From contig CAIOHM010000425.1 in assembly GCA_903858055.1 (NCBI GenBank), positions 1 through 7,692 of the forward strand: DNA of 7,692 nt. Reading direction: 5' to 3'. Position numbers and translations under genes: made by a program. The DNA is from an uncultured delta proteobacterium. GTDB taxonomy: Bacteria; Myxococcota_A; Polyangia; Polyangiales; Polyangiaceae. Positions 1-6,793 of the stretch are shown here, piece after piece. The number at the start of each line of letters is the position of its first letter. Position 1 is the first letter of the stretch. The notes beneath the pieces were generated by a model. That model had not been told where the DNA came from and ran no database searches. It saw only the letters and a list, made by a program, of their open reading frames with translations.

Positions 1-1
1 C

Positions 2-613
2 GCGAGCGGCGCGCCGCGCGAGATGGCGTTCGCGTCGAAGTCGCGCAAGGCCGGCCCGCGTCTCACCAAGAGCCTCCTCCGCTTCACGGCCCCGGCCGAT
101 CTCGCGGGCCAAGCGTTCTTGCAGGTCGAGAAAGCCGACGGCGACGACGATCGGTTCTTGTGGATCCCCGAGCTCAAGAAGGCGAAGCGCATCGCCGGCG
201 CCTCGCGCAAGGGCTCGTTCTCCGGGACGGATTTTTCCTACGCGGACATGGATCGCCGTGACCTGCGCGACGGCAGCGCGAAGCTCCTCGGCACCGAGAA
301 GGTCGGCAAGTTCGACTGCTTCCACCTCGAGGTGACGCCGAAGGGGGACTCGCCCTACGCGAAGATCGAGGTGTGGGCGCGCACGAGCGACTACATCCCG
401 ATGAAGACCGTGGCCTTCGGCACGAACGGCCAGCCGCTCAAGACCATCGAGTCGAAGGAGTCGAAGAAGGTCGAGGGCAAGCTCTTCATCACGCGGAGCC
501 TCGTGACGAATCACGTGGAAAATCGCACGACGGAGCTCACGCTCGACGAGATCAAGCCGACCGACGCGATCGGGGACGACGAGTTTACGAGCCGCGCGCT
601 CGAGAAAGAGTGA
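2..613 (+). CDS. LolA-like outer membrane lipoprotein-sorting protein (5'-truncated by window edge)
   Basis: About 203 residues are visible, ending at TGA 611-613. The frame is open to the left edge. The first ATG (position 23) has no Shine-Dalgarno sequence, and starting there would give no signal peptide and cut into the conserved first strands, so I treat the gene as 5'-partial. Counting from the Ala codon at position 2, the family signature is clear: LLRFTAPADLAGQAFLQ (25-41), FLWIPELKKAKRIAG (52-66) and GSFSGTDFSYADM (71-83). Next come a region with a single Cys (105), YAKIEVWAR (119-127) and a short polar C-terminus. This matches the PF17131-type LolA_like family, secreted periplasmic proteins with a hydrophobic half-barrel. 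They are commonly encoded next to RND/MMPL exporters and are thought to carry lipid or lipoprotein cargo to the outer membrane. The next gene starts 7 nt after the stop, so the two are very likely co-transcribed. Family assignment is strong; cargo is unknown. Confidence 0.88.
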   Translation, partial: ASGAPREMAFASKSRKAGPRLTKSLLRFTAPADLAGQAFLQVEKADGDDDRFLWIPELKKAKRIAGASRKGSFSGTDFSYADMDRRDLRDGSAKLLGTEKVGKFDCFHLEVTPKGDSPYAKIEVWARTSDYIPMKTVAFGTNGQPLKTIESKESKKVEGKLFITRSLVTNHVENRTTELTLDEIKPTDAIGDDEFTSRALEKE

Positions 614-620
614 GCCGCGG

Positions 621-2453
621 GTGGGGGAGACGCGAAGGCTTGGTCGCAGGCGCGCGCACGGGGCCGGGTCTCCGCGGTGGTCGTGGGTGCTCGTCGGCCT
701 GCTCGCGGCGAGCGTCGCCCACGCGCAAGTGATCGAGCTCGACGACGAGCCGCCGCCACGCAAGGCCCCCGCGAAGAAGGCCGCGCCGCGACCCGCGCCC
801 GTCGCTCCCGCCCCGAAAAAGAAGCCAAAAGGCGAGAGTTCTCCCGAAGGTCCGAAGCGCGGCGTCCCCGCGGTCCGTGAGGTCTACACGCAGGCGCCAA
901 GCCCCGCGAAGACCTCGCCGTCACCGCCGGCCGCCGCCGCGCCCGCGACCAGCGACGACAGCGAGATCTTCGACAGCAGCGACGACACGACGACCCCCGC
1001 GAAGCCGCCTGCGCCGAGCACGCCGCCCGAGGACGAGCGCTTCGAGCTCACCGGGTGGGTTCGCACGCGTGCGAGCCTCTACGGGGAAGACGACCGCCGC
1101 GCGCCCGCCGATCCGCTGCTCTCCGCCGTGACGGGCAGCCCGGAGAGCGAGGTGTTGCCCTACGACCGCGCCACCGGCGACCTGCAAGCCTACTTGCGCG
1201 CGCGCTACCGCAAGGGCAAGCGCTTCGAGGCCGTGGTCGCCGCGTCGGCCGCGTGGAGCGCCTACGGCAACGCCTCGCCGAGCGCGAGCGCCTTCGCGGG
1301 CGCCTCCGAGAGCCAACCGCGCACGGTCTTCGAGGGCGTCGTGCGCGAGGGCTGGGTCGGCTTCTACCAGGGTCGCTTCGACCTGCGCGTGGGTCTCCAG
1401 CGAATCGCCTGGGGAAAGAGCGACGCCATCACGCCGAACGACGTGGTGAACGCGCGCGACGTGCGCGACCCCTTCGTGACCGAGACCGCGCTCCAGCGCT
1501 TGCCGACCTTCGCCGTGCGCGGCGACCTCGCCCTGGGGTCGAGCGCGAGCTTGCAGCTCCACGTGGCGCCCTTCTTCCAGCCGGACTCCTTCGACCTCTG
1601 GGGCTCGAACGGCGCCTTCGTGCAGCCGTCGGCGCCGGCCTCCCTGCGCTACGTGCTGAACCGCGTGGGCAAGCTCGCCGACCCCACGCTGCGCGCGGAA
1701 ATGCTGGCGATTCTCGGGCAATCGCAGAAGCCGCGCCTCGACTTCACGGAGCCCTCGGCGGGCGCGCGCCTCGGCTGGGAGGCGGGCGGCTTCGACGGCG
1801 CGTTCTACGGCCACTATGGCTTTCACACGCAGCCCTACTTCCGCGTCTCGCCGGACCTGAGCACGGCGCTCGCGCAGGTGGACCTCTCGTCGGCGGGCGG
1901 TCTCGCGAAGCCCTTCCTCGACTCGATCGAGCGCGGTGCGCCGCTCGTGCTCTCGACCTACGTGCGACGCCTCCACGTGGGCTTCGACGTGGCGCGGGCG
2001 CTCGGGCCCGTCGTGCTGAAAATCGAGGGCGCGTACGATTCGCGCGCGCCCGTGCTGCGCAGCGACTTCACCTCGCCGCTCGTCCCCGTGGCCACGGGCG
2101 TCTTCGGCATCGAATGGCAGCCGGGCGACGGCGACACGTTCGTCCTCCTCGAGACGAGCGCGCAGCAGTTGCTCGATCTCCCGGCGGGACCTCCGCTGCT
2201 CTTCGTGAGCGAGACCACGCTCTCGCAAGGGGCGCTCGTGCGGCACACCTTCCGCGAGCACCTCGAGATCGAGCTCCGCGGCGCGGCCGTGCTCGACCCG
2301 CGAAGCTACGTCCTTCGGCCGCAAATCGCCTGGAAAGAGTCGAGCTGGGACGTGCGCGCTGGCGTCGTGTGGCTCGAGGGCGACGACGCCTCCTATGCAC
2401 GCTACTACGCGCGCAACGCCCAGGCCTTCCTCGTGGGCCGCGGCAAGTTCTGA
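621..2453 (+). CDS. Secreted outer-membrane beta-barrel protein, DUF1302-like, with Pro/Ala/Lys-rich N-terminal spacer
   Basis: This 610-aa protein starts at GTG 621, the only start that keeps a full signal peptide: a basic n-region with many Arg, hydrophobic core WVLVGLLAASVAHA, probable signal peptidase I site A35|Q36. AAAGAGTGAG just upstream, overlapping the previous stop, may serve as a weak ribosome site. Residues about 43-138 are low-complexity Pro/Ala/Lys then Ser/Asp/Thr, likely a disordered periplasmic spacer. From about 140 to 610 the chain has alternating hydrophobic strands typical of a barrel. LRVGLQRIAWGKSDAI (255-270) followed by TPNDVVNARDVRDPF (271-285) resembles the G-Q-x-x-W-G...N-P-x-D core of DUF1302-type barrels. 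The C-terminal residue is Phe, the usual outer-membrane assembly signal. It lies between a LolA-like gene and an RND exporter gene, 14 nt before the latter, so an outer-membrane exit or acceptor role is inferred. Barrel topology is well supported; the exact family is a recollected motif match without a search. Confidence 0.82.
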   Translation: MGETRRLGRRRAHGAGSPRWSWVLVGLLAASVAHAQVIELDDEPPPRKAPAKKAAPRPAPVAPAPKKKPKGESSPEGPKRGVPAVREVYTQAPSPAKTSPSPPAAAAPATSDDSEIFDSSDDTTTPAKPPAPSTPPEDERFELTGWVRTRASLYGEDDRRAPADPLLSAVTGSPESEVLPYDRATGDLQAYLRARYRKGKRFEAVVAASAAWSAYGNASPSASAFAGASESQPRTVFEGVVREGWVGFYQGRFDLRVGLQRIAWGKSDAITPNDVVNARDVRDPFVTETALQRLPTFAVRGDLALGSSASLQLHVAPFFQPDSFDLWGSNGAFVQPSAPASLRYVLNRVGKLADPTLRAEMLAILGQSQKPRLDFTEPSAGARLGWEAGGFDGAFYGHYGFHTQPYFRVSPDLSTALAQVDLSSAGGLAKPFLDSIERGAPLVLSTYVRRLHVGFDVARALGPVVLKIEGAYDSRAPVLRSDFTSPLVPVATGVFGIEWQPGDGDTFVLLETSAQQLLDLPAGPPLLFVSETTLSQGALVRHTFREHLEIELRGAAVLDPRSYVLRPQIAWKESSWDVRAGVVWLEGDDASYARYYARNAQAFLVGRGKF

Positions 2454-2454
2454 C

Positions 2455-2460
2455 GAAGGG
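2455..2460 (+). promoter_or_regulatory. Ribosome binding site for the RND exporter gene
   Basis: GAAGGG lies 7 nt before ATG 2468, in the 14-nt gap after the barrel gene's stop. It fixes the start of the RND gene at 2468 even though the same frame stays open far upstream, through the whole barrel gene. Translation from 2468 gives the expected short cytoplasmic N-terminus followed at once by the first membrane segment. Confidence 0.75.
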
Positions 2461-2467
2461 TCTCTCG

Positions 2468-4846
2468 ATGGCATTCCTGCTCTCCCTCCTCGAAAAACGC
2501 ATGCGCGGAGTGGCCTTCGTCGTGCTGCTCACGGCGCTCGCCCTCGGGGCCATGGCGAAGCTCCGGGTCGATCTCTCGATCGAGCTCTTCTTCCCCACGC
2601 AGCACAAGAGCCGCCTCGAGTACGACGCGTACCGCAAGGAATTCGGCTTCGACGACGCGCAAGCGATCGTCGTGGTCGAAGCGCCCGACGTCTTCACGAA
2701 CGAGGGCCTCGATCGCGTGCGTGCCATCGAAGACGAGTTTCGCGCGATGCCCGAGGTGGCGGGCGTGCAAGGCCCCGGCTCGGCGCAAGACGTGACGACC
2801 GACGGCGTGAGCGTCTTCTTGAAGAAGCTCTTCGTTCCTCACATGAGCGACGAGGCCCTCGCGGCGGCGAAGAAGACCGCGACCGAGGACCCGCTCTTCC
2901 GCTACGGCCTCGCGCACCCCGACGGCCAGTCGGTGAACGTCTCGGTGACGCTTCGCAAGGAAATCGCCTCGAAAGAAGAGGCGCGTCAGGCCTTCCTCGC
3001 GAAGGCCACGCCGGTCGTCGCGCGCCACCAGGAGGCCGCGCGCGCGAAGGGGGTGCAGGAGACGCTCACGCTCTCGGGCTTGCCCATCATCCGCCCCGCC
3101 TTCTCGTTCTTGATCAACAAGGACCTCGGCACGCTCTTCCCGCTCTCGCTGCTCGTGATCCTCACGCTGCTCTACGCGGCGTTTCGGAGCGTGGGGGCCG
3201 TGGTCGCCGCGGTGGTGACGATCCTCGTGGCGGTCATGTGGTCGCTCGGCTTCATGGCGCTCGTCGACGTGCCCCTGCAGGTCATGACGCAGCTCGTGCC
3301 GACGATTTGCATGATCATCTCGGTCTCGGACACGGTGCACATCGTCAACGACGCGCGCGGCAACTTCGCGAAGGGGCGCAGCTGGCGTGCCTCCATCGCC
3401 CACGCCATCGAAGAGAGCGCGTGGCCGTGCCTGCTTACCGAGATCACGATCGCCGCGGGCTTCGTGAGCCTCGCGCTCAACGACATGACGATGATCCAGC
3501 AGTTCGGTCTCGTCACCGCCGGCGGCATGCTCCTCACGTGGCTCGCGAACGTGACCGTGCTCCCGCTCGTGCTGACGGTCGTGAAGCCTTCGGCGCCGCC
3601 CGCGGGCGCGATTGAAGGGGAAATTCCTCAAGAAGGCACCGCGAAGCTCGTCGCGCGCTTCATCGACTGGGTCGACCACGTGGTGACGCACCACCCGCGC
3701 CGCATCACGGTGTGCTTCCTCGCCATCCTGGCGCTCGCGGGCGTGGGGGCGCTGCGCGTGGGCAAGGAGTACCACTCCTACGACGACCTCAAGCCGCACT
3801 CGCCGCTCTGGAACGACATTCGACGCCTCGAGGACCGGACGGGCGGGAGCGTGCCGCTGGCGATCCACATCGAGCCGCTCCCCGAAGCCGGCTACGCGCC
3901 CGGCGGCGCGATGCTCGAGCCCAAGGTGCTCCACTTCATCGACGAGGTGACGCGGGAACTCGAGGAGAAACACGGCGATCTCGTGAAGAACGCGGGTTCG
4001 CACCTGCGCGCGGTGAAGAAGGCGCACGCGCTCCTCGTGGGCGAGGAAGACGCGCAGAAGAACCCGATCCCCGAGCTGCGGAGCCTCGCGGTGAAGGAGC
4101 TCAACATGGTCGAGGACCGCGAGGTCATGCGCGATGTGCTCTCGTCGGACCACGACTCGGCGGCGATCGTCGCGCTCGTGCCGGACCACGGCTCCTCGCA
4201 CTCGGAGCAGTTCCTCGAGGAGTTTCGCCCTTGGCTCGCGGAGCGTGCGAAGGCGGCGGGCGTGCGCGCGAGCCTCACGGGCATCTACGGCATCGCGGAC
4301 GGGATCTACGATTCGCTCGTGCGCGGCCTGGCTTTTTCGCTGCTCGGAGCCGTCGGCACCTCCTTCGTGCTCTTCCTCTTCGTGCTCCGGTCGCTGCGCC
4401 TCGCGCTCATCGCCCTCGTGCCGAACCTCTCGCCGCTGCTCGTGACCCTCGGCACGATGGCGGTGCTCGGCATCGACGTGAAGCCCTCCACCGTGGTCGT
4501 GTTCTCCATCACGCTCGTGGTCGCCGACGACGACACGATTCAGTTCCTCGCGCGCTTCCGCATGCGCCTCGAAGAGCTCTTGGCCGAGGGGCACCCGGAG
4601 GCGCACCTCGTGGCGACGCGCGAGATCTTGAAGAGCACGGGGCTCCCGATGTTCATCACCGCGAGCGCGGTCTCCCTGGGTTTTCTCGCGCTCAACGCGA
4701 GCGAGTTCGTCGGGCTCCACCACCTCGGTACGCTCCTCGCGGTCTCCCTCGCGGCGGCGGTCTTCGCCGATCTCTTCATGACACCGGTGCTCCTCCTCGC
4801 CTGGAAGCCCTCGCTCAAGCCGCGCCTGCCGAGGCCTCGTGGTTAA
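2468..4846 (+). CDS. RND/MMPL superfamily exporter (COG1033 type)
   Basis: This 792-aa inner-membrane protein has the duplicated RND plan. TM1 is at about 14-31, with a first periplasmic domain at 32-218. TM2-TM6 lie at about 221-239, 243-263, 273-294, 322-338 and 345-371. A cytoplasmic linker follows (372-411), then TM7 at about 412-430, a second periplasmic domain at 431-618, and TM8-TM12 at about 619-640, 643-664, 674-694, 725-743 and 750-778. The length is normal for the family. The proton-relay positions are visible: SVSDTVHIVND (285-295) in TM4 and VVADDDTIQFLARFR (684-698) in TM10, the latter corresponding to the family's V-D-D-T-I-H-F motif. Members move hydrophobic molecules such as lipids or hopanoids out of the inner membrane using proton-motive force. 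The start is ATG 2468 with GAAGGG upstream; the stop is TAA 4844-4846. The gene sits between barrel and LamG genes in one apparent operon. Family and topology are firm; the substrate is not determinable. Confidence 0.95.
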   Translation: MAFLLSLLEKRMRGVAFVVLLTALALGAMAKLRVDLSIELFFPTQHKSRLEYDAYRKEFGFDDAQAIVVVEAPDVFTNEGLDRVRAIEDEFRAMPEVAGVQGPGSAQDVTTDGVSVFLKKLFVPHMSDEALAAAKKTATEDPLFRYGLAHPDGQSVNVSVTLRKEIASKEEARQAFLAKATPVVARHQEAARAKGVQETLTLSGLPIIRPAFSFLINKDLGTLFPLSLLVILTLLYAAFRSVGAVVAAVVTILVAVMWSLGFMALVDVPLQVMTQLVPTICMIISVSDTVHIVNDARGNFAKGRSWRASIAHAIEESAWPCLLTEITIAAGFVSLALNDMTMIQQFGLVTAGGMLLTWLANVTVLPLVLTVVKPSAPPAGAIEGEIPQEGTAKLVARFIDWVDHVVTHHPRRITVCFLAILALAGVGALRVGKEYHSYDDLKPHSPLWNDIRRLEDRTGGSVPLAIHIEPLPEAGYAPGGAMLEPKVLHFIDEVTRELEEKHGDLVKNAGSHLRAVKKAHALLVGEEDAQKNPIPELRSLAVKELNMVEDREVMRDVLSSDHDSAAIVALVPDHGSSHSEQFLEEFRPWLAERAKAAGVRASLTGIYGIADGIYDSLVRGLAFSLLGAVGTSFVLFLFVLRSLRLALIALVPNLSPLLVTLGTMAVLGIDVKPSTVVVFSITLVVADDDTIQFLARFRMRLEELLAEGHPEAHLVATREILKSTGLPMFITASAVSLGFLALNASEFVGLHHLGTLLAVSLAAAVFADLFMTPVLLLAWKPSLKPRLPRPRG

Positions 4847-5669
4847 GCCCCTGCCGCTCGCCACCGGCGCGCTCGCGTTCGCCCTGCTCGGCGCCCTCGT
4901 CGGTTGGCGCATGACCGCGCGCGAAGCCTTCCTCTACCGCTCGGAGAACGCGCGCACCGTCGACCTTGTGCCCGGTGCTTGCCCGCGCACGGGGCTCGTC
5001 GCGCGTTGGGAGCTCGATCGCCACGAAAACGGGCGTTTTGCCGACAGCGCGGGGCTCGGCCTCGACCTTTCGCTCGAGGGCTCCTCCGCACCGCTCGCGG
5101 CGCTTCGCTACGGCGCGCCGCCGCTCGTGGAGGCGCGGAGCGGGCACGGCGTGAGCATCGAGCAGCACCACTGGCTCGCGGCGCCGAACTCGCGCTGCTT
5201 CGCCACGGGGCTCATCAGCGTCGCTGCGTGGGTGAAGCTCGACGACCTCGCGCGCATGCCGACCATCGTGGGCAAGAGCACCTGGCCCGCGGACGGCTTC
5301 TGGCTCCTCACGACCACGCCGGAGCCCGCGGGCACCGAGCGGCGCCTTCAACTCGGTTTCGTGAGCGAAAAGACAGAGGTTCAGCACGTCGACGCGGGCT
5401 ACGTGCTCCCGCTCCACGAGTGGCACCACGTGGCCTTCGCCCTCGACAACGAGGCCCACGAGGTGCGCTTCTTCGTCGACGGCAAGCCGTTCGGCGACGT
5501 GCACCGCGGCCTCGAGCCGATGCGCGTGAACGTGAGCCACCCGCTTTACGTGGGCGACGACGACGGCACCGGTCGCTGGCCCTGGCACGGGAGCCTCGAC
5601 GACGTGCGCGTCTGGAACCGCGTGGTCACCGAAGACGAGGTCGCGCGGGCGTTTGCAGGGAAAGAGTGA
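4839..5669 (+). CDS. Membrane-anchored LamG/concanavalin A-like domain protein
   Basis: This 276-aa protein starts at GTG 4839, overlapping the RND stop by 8 nt, with GAGG at 4831-4834 as a probable ribosome site; translation is probably coupled to the exporter. An in-frame ATG at 4911 would remove the hydrophobic segment (residues 6-22, LPLATGALAFALLGALV), so GTG is preferred. That segment has no lipobox Cys and no clear cleavage site, suggesting an uncleaved inner-membrane anchor with the rest in the periplasm, although a signal peptide is possible. Residues 52-272 follow the Laminin_G_3 pattern: GLVARWELD (52-60), ADSAG (68-72), ISVAAWVKL (126-134), TIVGKS (142-147), EWHHVAFALD (194-203), VRFFVDGKPFGD (209-220), YVGDDDG (237-243) and GSLDDVRVWNR (251-261). 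Cys48 and Cys120 could form a disulfide. LamG domains bind carbohydrate, protein or lipid ligands, often with calcium. I infer an accessory or substrate-recognition role for the exporter; the ligand is unknown. Confidence 0.87.
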   Translation: MVKPLPLATGALAFALLGALVGWRMTAREAFLYRSENARTVDLVPGACPRTGLVARWELDRHENGRFADSAGLGLDLSLEGSSAPLAALRYGAPPLVEARSGHGVSIEQHHWLAAPNSRCFATGLISVAAWVKLDDLARMPTIVGKSTWPADGFWLLTTTPEPAGTERRLQLGFVSEKTEVQHVDAGYVLPLHEWHHVAFALDNEAHEVRFFVDGKPFGDVHRGLEPMRVNVSHPLYVGDDDGTGRWPWHGSLDDVRVWNRVVTEDEVARAFAGKE

Positions 5670-5678
5670 CCGTAAGGA

Positions 5679-6683
5679 CTAGCGGATCGCGGGCGGCGGC
5701 ACGCACACCGACTGGCCCGCGCCGACGACCGTGAAGCCGATGTTCGCGTCGCGCGTCGTGATCGTGTCGGTCGCGGGGTCGTAGACCGTGGTCTTCGAGG
5801 GGCCCGTGGCGATGCCGTCGATGTCGAGCGACGCCGTGAACATGTGGAAGGCGCCGGCGTAGCGCGCGAGGGCGAACGAACGAACCCCCGAGAAGAACGA
5901 GGAGGCGAACGTCTTCACGGGCGTGAGCGCGAAGGTGGTCGTGTTGACCTCGCTGATCTTCGGCGTGCCCATCGGGTTGAACGCGAAGAGCCGCCCGTCG
6001 GGGCCGCCCGTGAGCTCGCCGAGCGAGCCGACGAGCTTGCCGGTCTCCGTGAGCCGGGCCGCGCGCGTGTCGAGCGTCGAGAGCCCATCGGAGGAGCGCA
6101 GGAGGAAGAAGGTCTCGCGCGTGGGGTCGCCGCCGAGCGCCGTGAAGCCGGAGCCGAGGTTCAAGCCCTCGAAGGGGATGACATCGGGGTACGTGAAGCC
6201 CGCGCTCGAGCAGGTGCCCGTGGTGACGTCGACCTTGTGGAGGCTGCCGTCCGAGTAGAAGATCCACGCGGTGCCCGTGCGGTCGACGCCCATCGTCTGC
6301 GGCGCGCTCGTCGTGTTGCAGCGCAGGGCGCCCACCTTGCGGTAGGCCGCCGTGCCGCTCGCAGCCGGGTTGTAGGCCCAGAGCTCCTTCTGCTTCGAGA
6401 CGAGGTACACGAGCTTCGCGGCCTCGGTGCAGCCGCTCGTCGCGGGAACGTCGCTGCTGCCGGGCGAGGTCACACCGCCGCTGCTGCCGGTCCCGCTGCC
6501 GTTCGAGCCCGATCCGCTGCTGCCGCTTCCGTTGCCGTTCGCGTTCGACCCGGCGTCGACGGACCCGTTGCTCGGGGCGAAGGCGCCCGCGGGTTCGAGG
6601 CCGTCGCTGCTCGCGCTCGAGCACGCAGCGAAGACGGGGAGGGCGACGACGGCGAGGAGGCGGGCGGTGGTCGAGTGGCGCAT
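5679..6683 (-). CDS. Putative lipoprotein with Gly/Ser linker and propeller-like repeats
   Basis: This 334-aa protein starts at ATG (6683-6681) and stops with TAG (5681-5679). The start is chosen because it gives a compact lipoprotein signal: MRHSTTAR, hydrophobic core LLAVVALPVFAA, then Cys21 in an F-A-A-C lipobox followed by SS, suggesting export to the outer membrane. No good Shine-Dalgarno sequence is visible in front of it. Residues about 42-70 are a Gly/Ser/Asn linker. From about 85 on the chain is globular, with Cys85, Cys122, Cys158 and Cys327 able to form two disulfides. Repeated units of the type 'G-x-x-x-hydrophobic-x-x-D/N-G-x-L-x-x-V/L-D-x-x-T' occur near 131-155, 180-212, 225-250 and 285-312, for example DRTGTAWIFYSDGSLHKVD, which suggests a beta-propeller. 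I recall similar lipoproteins being common in Polyangia, but no named function is known to me. It converges on the LamG gene with only 9 nt between the stops. Confidence 0.82.
   Translation of the reverse strand: MRHSTTARLLAVVALPVFAACSSASSDGLEPAGAFAPSNGSVDAGSNANGNGSGSSGSGSNGSGTGSSGGVTSPGSSDVPATSGCTEAAKLVYLVSKQKELWAYNPAASGTAAYRKVGALRCNTTSAPQTMGVDRTGTAWIFYSDGSLHKVDVTTGTCSSAGFTYPDVIPFEGLNLGSGFTALGGDPTRETFFLLRSSDGLSTLDTRAARLTETGKLVGSLGELTGGPDGRLFAFNPMGTPKISEVNTTTFALTPVKTFASSFFSGVRSFALARYAGAFHMFTASLDIDGIATGPSKTTVYDPATDTITTRDANIGFTVVGAGQSVCVPPPAIR
6478..6549 (-). repeat. 36-nt tandem duplication in the lipoprotein linker
   Basis: Two adjacent 36-nt units (6478-6513 and 6514-6549) are identical at 29 of 36 positions by direct comparison; both begin CCGCTGCTGCCG on the plus strand. 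On the coding strand they encode two 12-residue linker units, SNANGNGSGSSG and SGSNGSGTGSSG. This is an in-frame duplication that lengthens the flexible spacer between the lipidated Cys and the folded domain, the kind of tract that can vary in copy number between strains. Confidence 0.7.
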
Positions 6684-6793
6684 GCGAGACGTGTACGAGG
6701 CGTTCCCGTGCCGCGCCCGCGGAGCTTTTCGAAGCCCGCGTTCGAAATTTTCGAACACGACGTTCGCGAGGAAAAACGCTCGCAGTTCCCGCG
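6684..6793. other. Intergenic spacer between LysR-type gene and lipoprotein gene
   Basis: This 110-nt gap is the longest non-coding stretch in the window and is the upstream region of the lipoprotein gene. Its middle (about 6726-6755) is noticeably richer in A and T than the surroundings and carries three copies of TTCGAA. A 5-bp inverted repeat, GCGAG (6766-6770) and CTCGC (6779-6783) with an 8-nt A-rich loop, lies just beyond the LysR stop. It lacks a trailing U-run on the minus strand, so it is at most a weak terminator candidate. I see no confident -35/-10 pair. Confidence 0.6.
6741..6755. promoter_or_regulatory. Perfect TTCGAAA-T-TTTCGAA dyad, candidate operator
   Basis: Two 7-nt inverted arms, TTCGAAA (6741-6747) and TTTCGAA (6749-6755), flank a single T. 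The dyad is centred 65 nt upstream of the lipoprotein start codon, and its inner 13 nt (6742-6754) fit the T-N11-A form of LysR-type binding boxes. A third TTCGAA half-like copy lies at 6728-6733, 13 nt closer to the gene. The position and the flanking LysR-type gene suggest a regulator-binding site for the lipoprotein promoter, but this is pattern-based only. Confidence 0.5.

Noticed and set aside
23..25. ATG as the real start of the LolA-like gene
   Set aside because: It lacks a ribosome site and a signal peptide, and the frame is open with family-like sequence (PRE before MAF) to the window edge, so the start is probably outside.
621..725. Twin-arginine signal in the barrel protein (TRRLG near its N-terminus)
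   Set aside because: The Arg pair is followed by more Arg and lies about 15 residues before the hydrophobic core; outer-membrane barrels use Sec, so this is read as an Arg-rich Sec signal.
1055..2467. Upstream in-frame extension of the RND gene through the barrel gene
   Set aside because: The frame is open but encodes Arg/Pro/Ala-rich noise. The ribosome site GAAGGG and the immediate first membrane segment place the true start at ATG 2468.
921..2474. 517-codon open frame on the minus strand opposite the barrel gene
   Set aside because: Low-complexity Arg/Ala/Glu/Val translation without motifs; the plus-strand frame has a signal peptide, barrel pattern and C-terminal Phe.
2405..4912. 835-codon open frame on the minus strand opposite the RND gene
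   Set aside because: It translates to Arg/Glu/His-rich sequence with no recognisable domain or membrane segment, and it lies opposite a clear RND exporter. Such frames are expected from third-position GC bias.
5640..5700. Intrinsic terminator between the converging LamG and lipoprotein genes
   Set aside because: The gap between stops is only 9 nt, and I found no stem-loop with a T-run on either strand nearby.
6766..6783. GCGAG/CTCGC hairpin as the LysR terminator
   Set aside because: The stem is only 5 bp and the T-run is in the loop instead of after the stem, so it does not meet the intrinsic terminator pattern.
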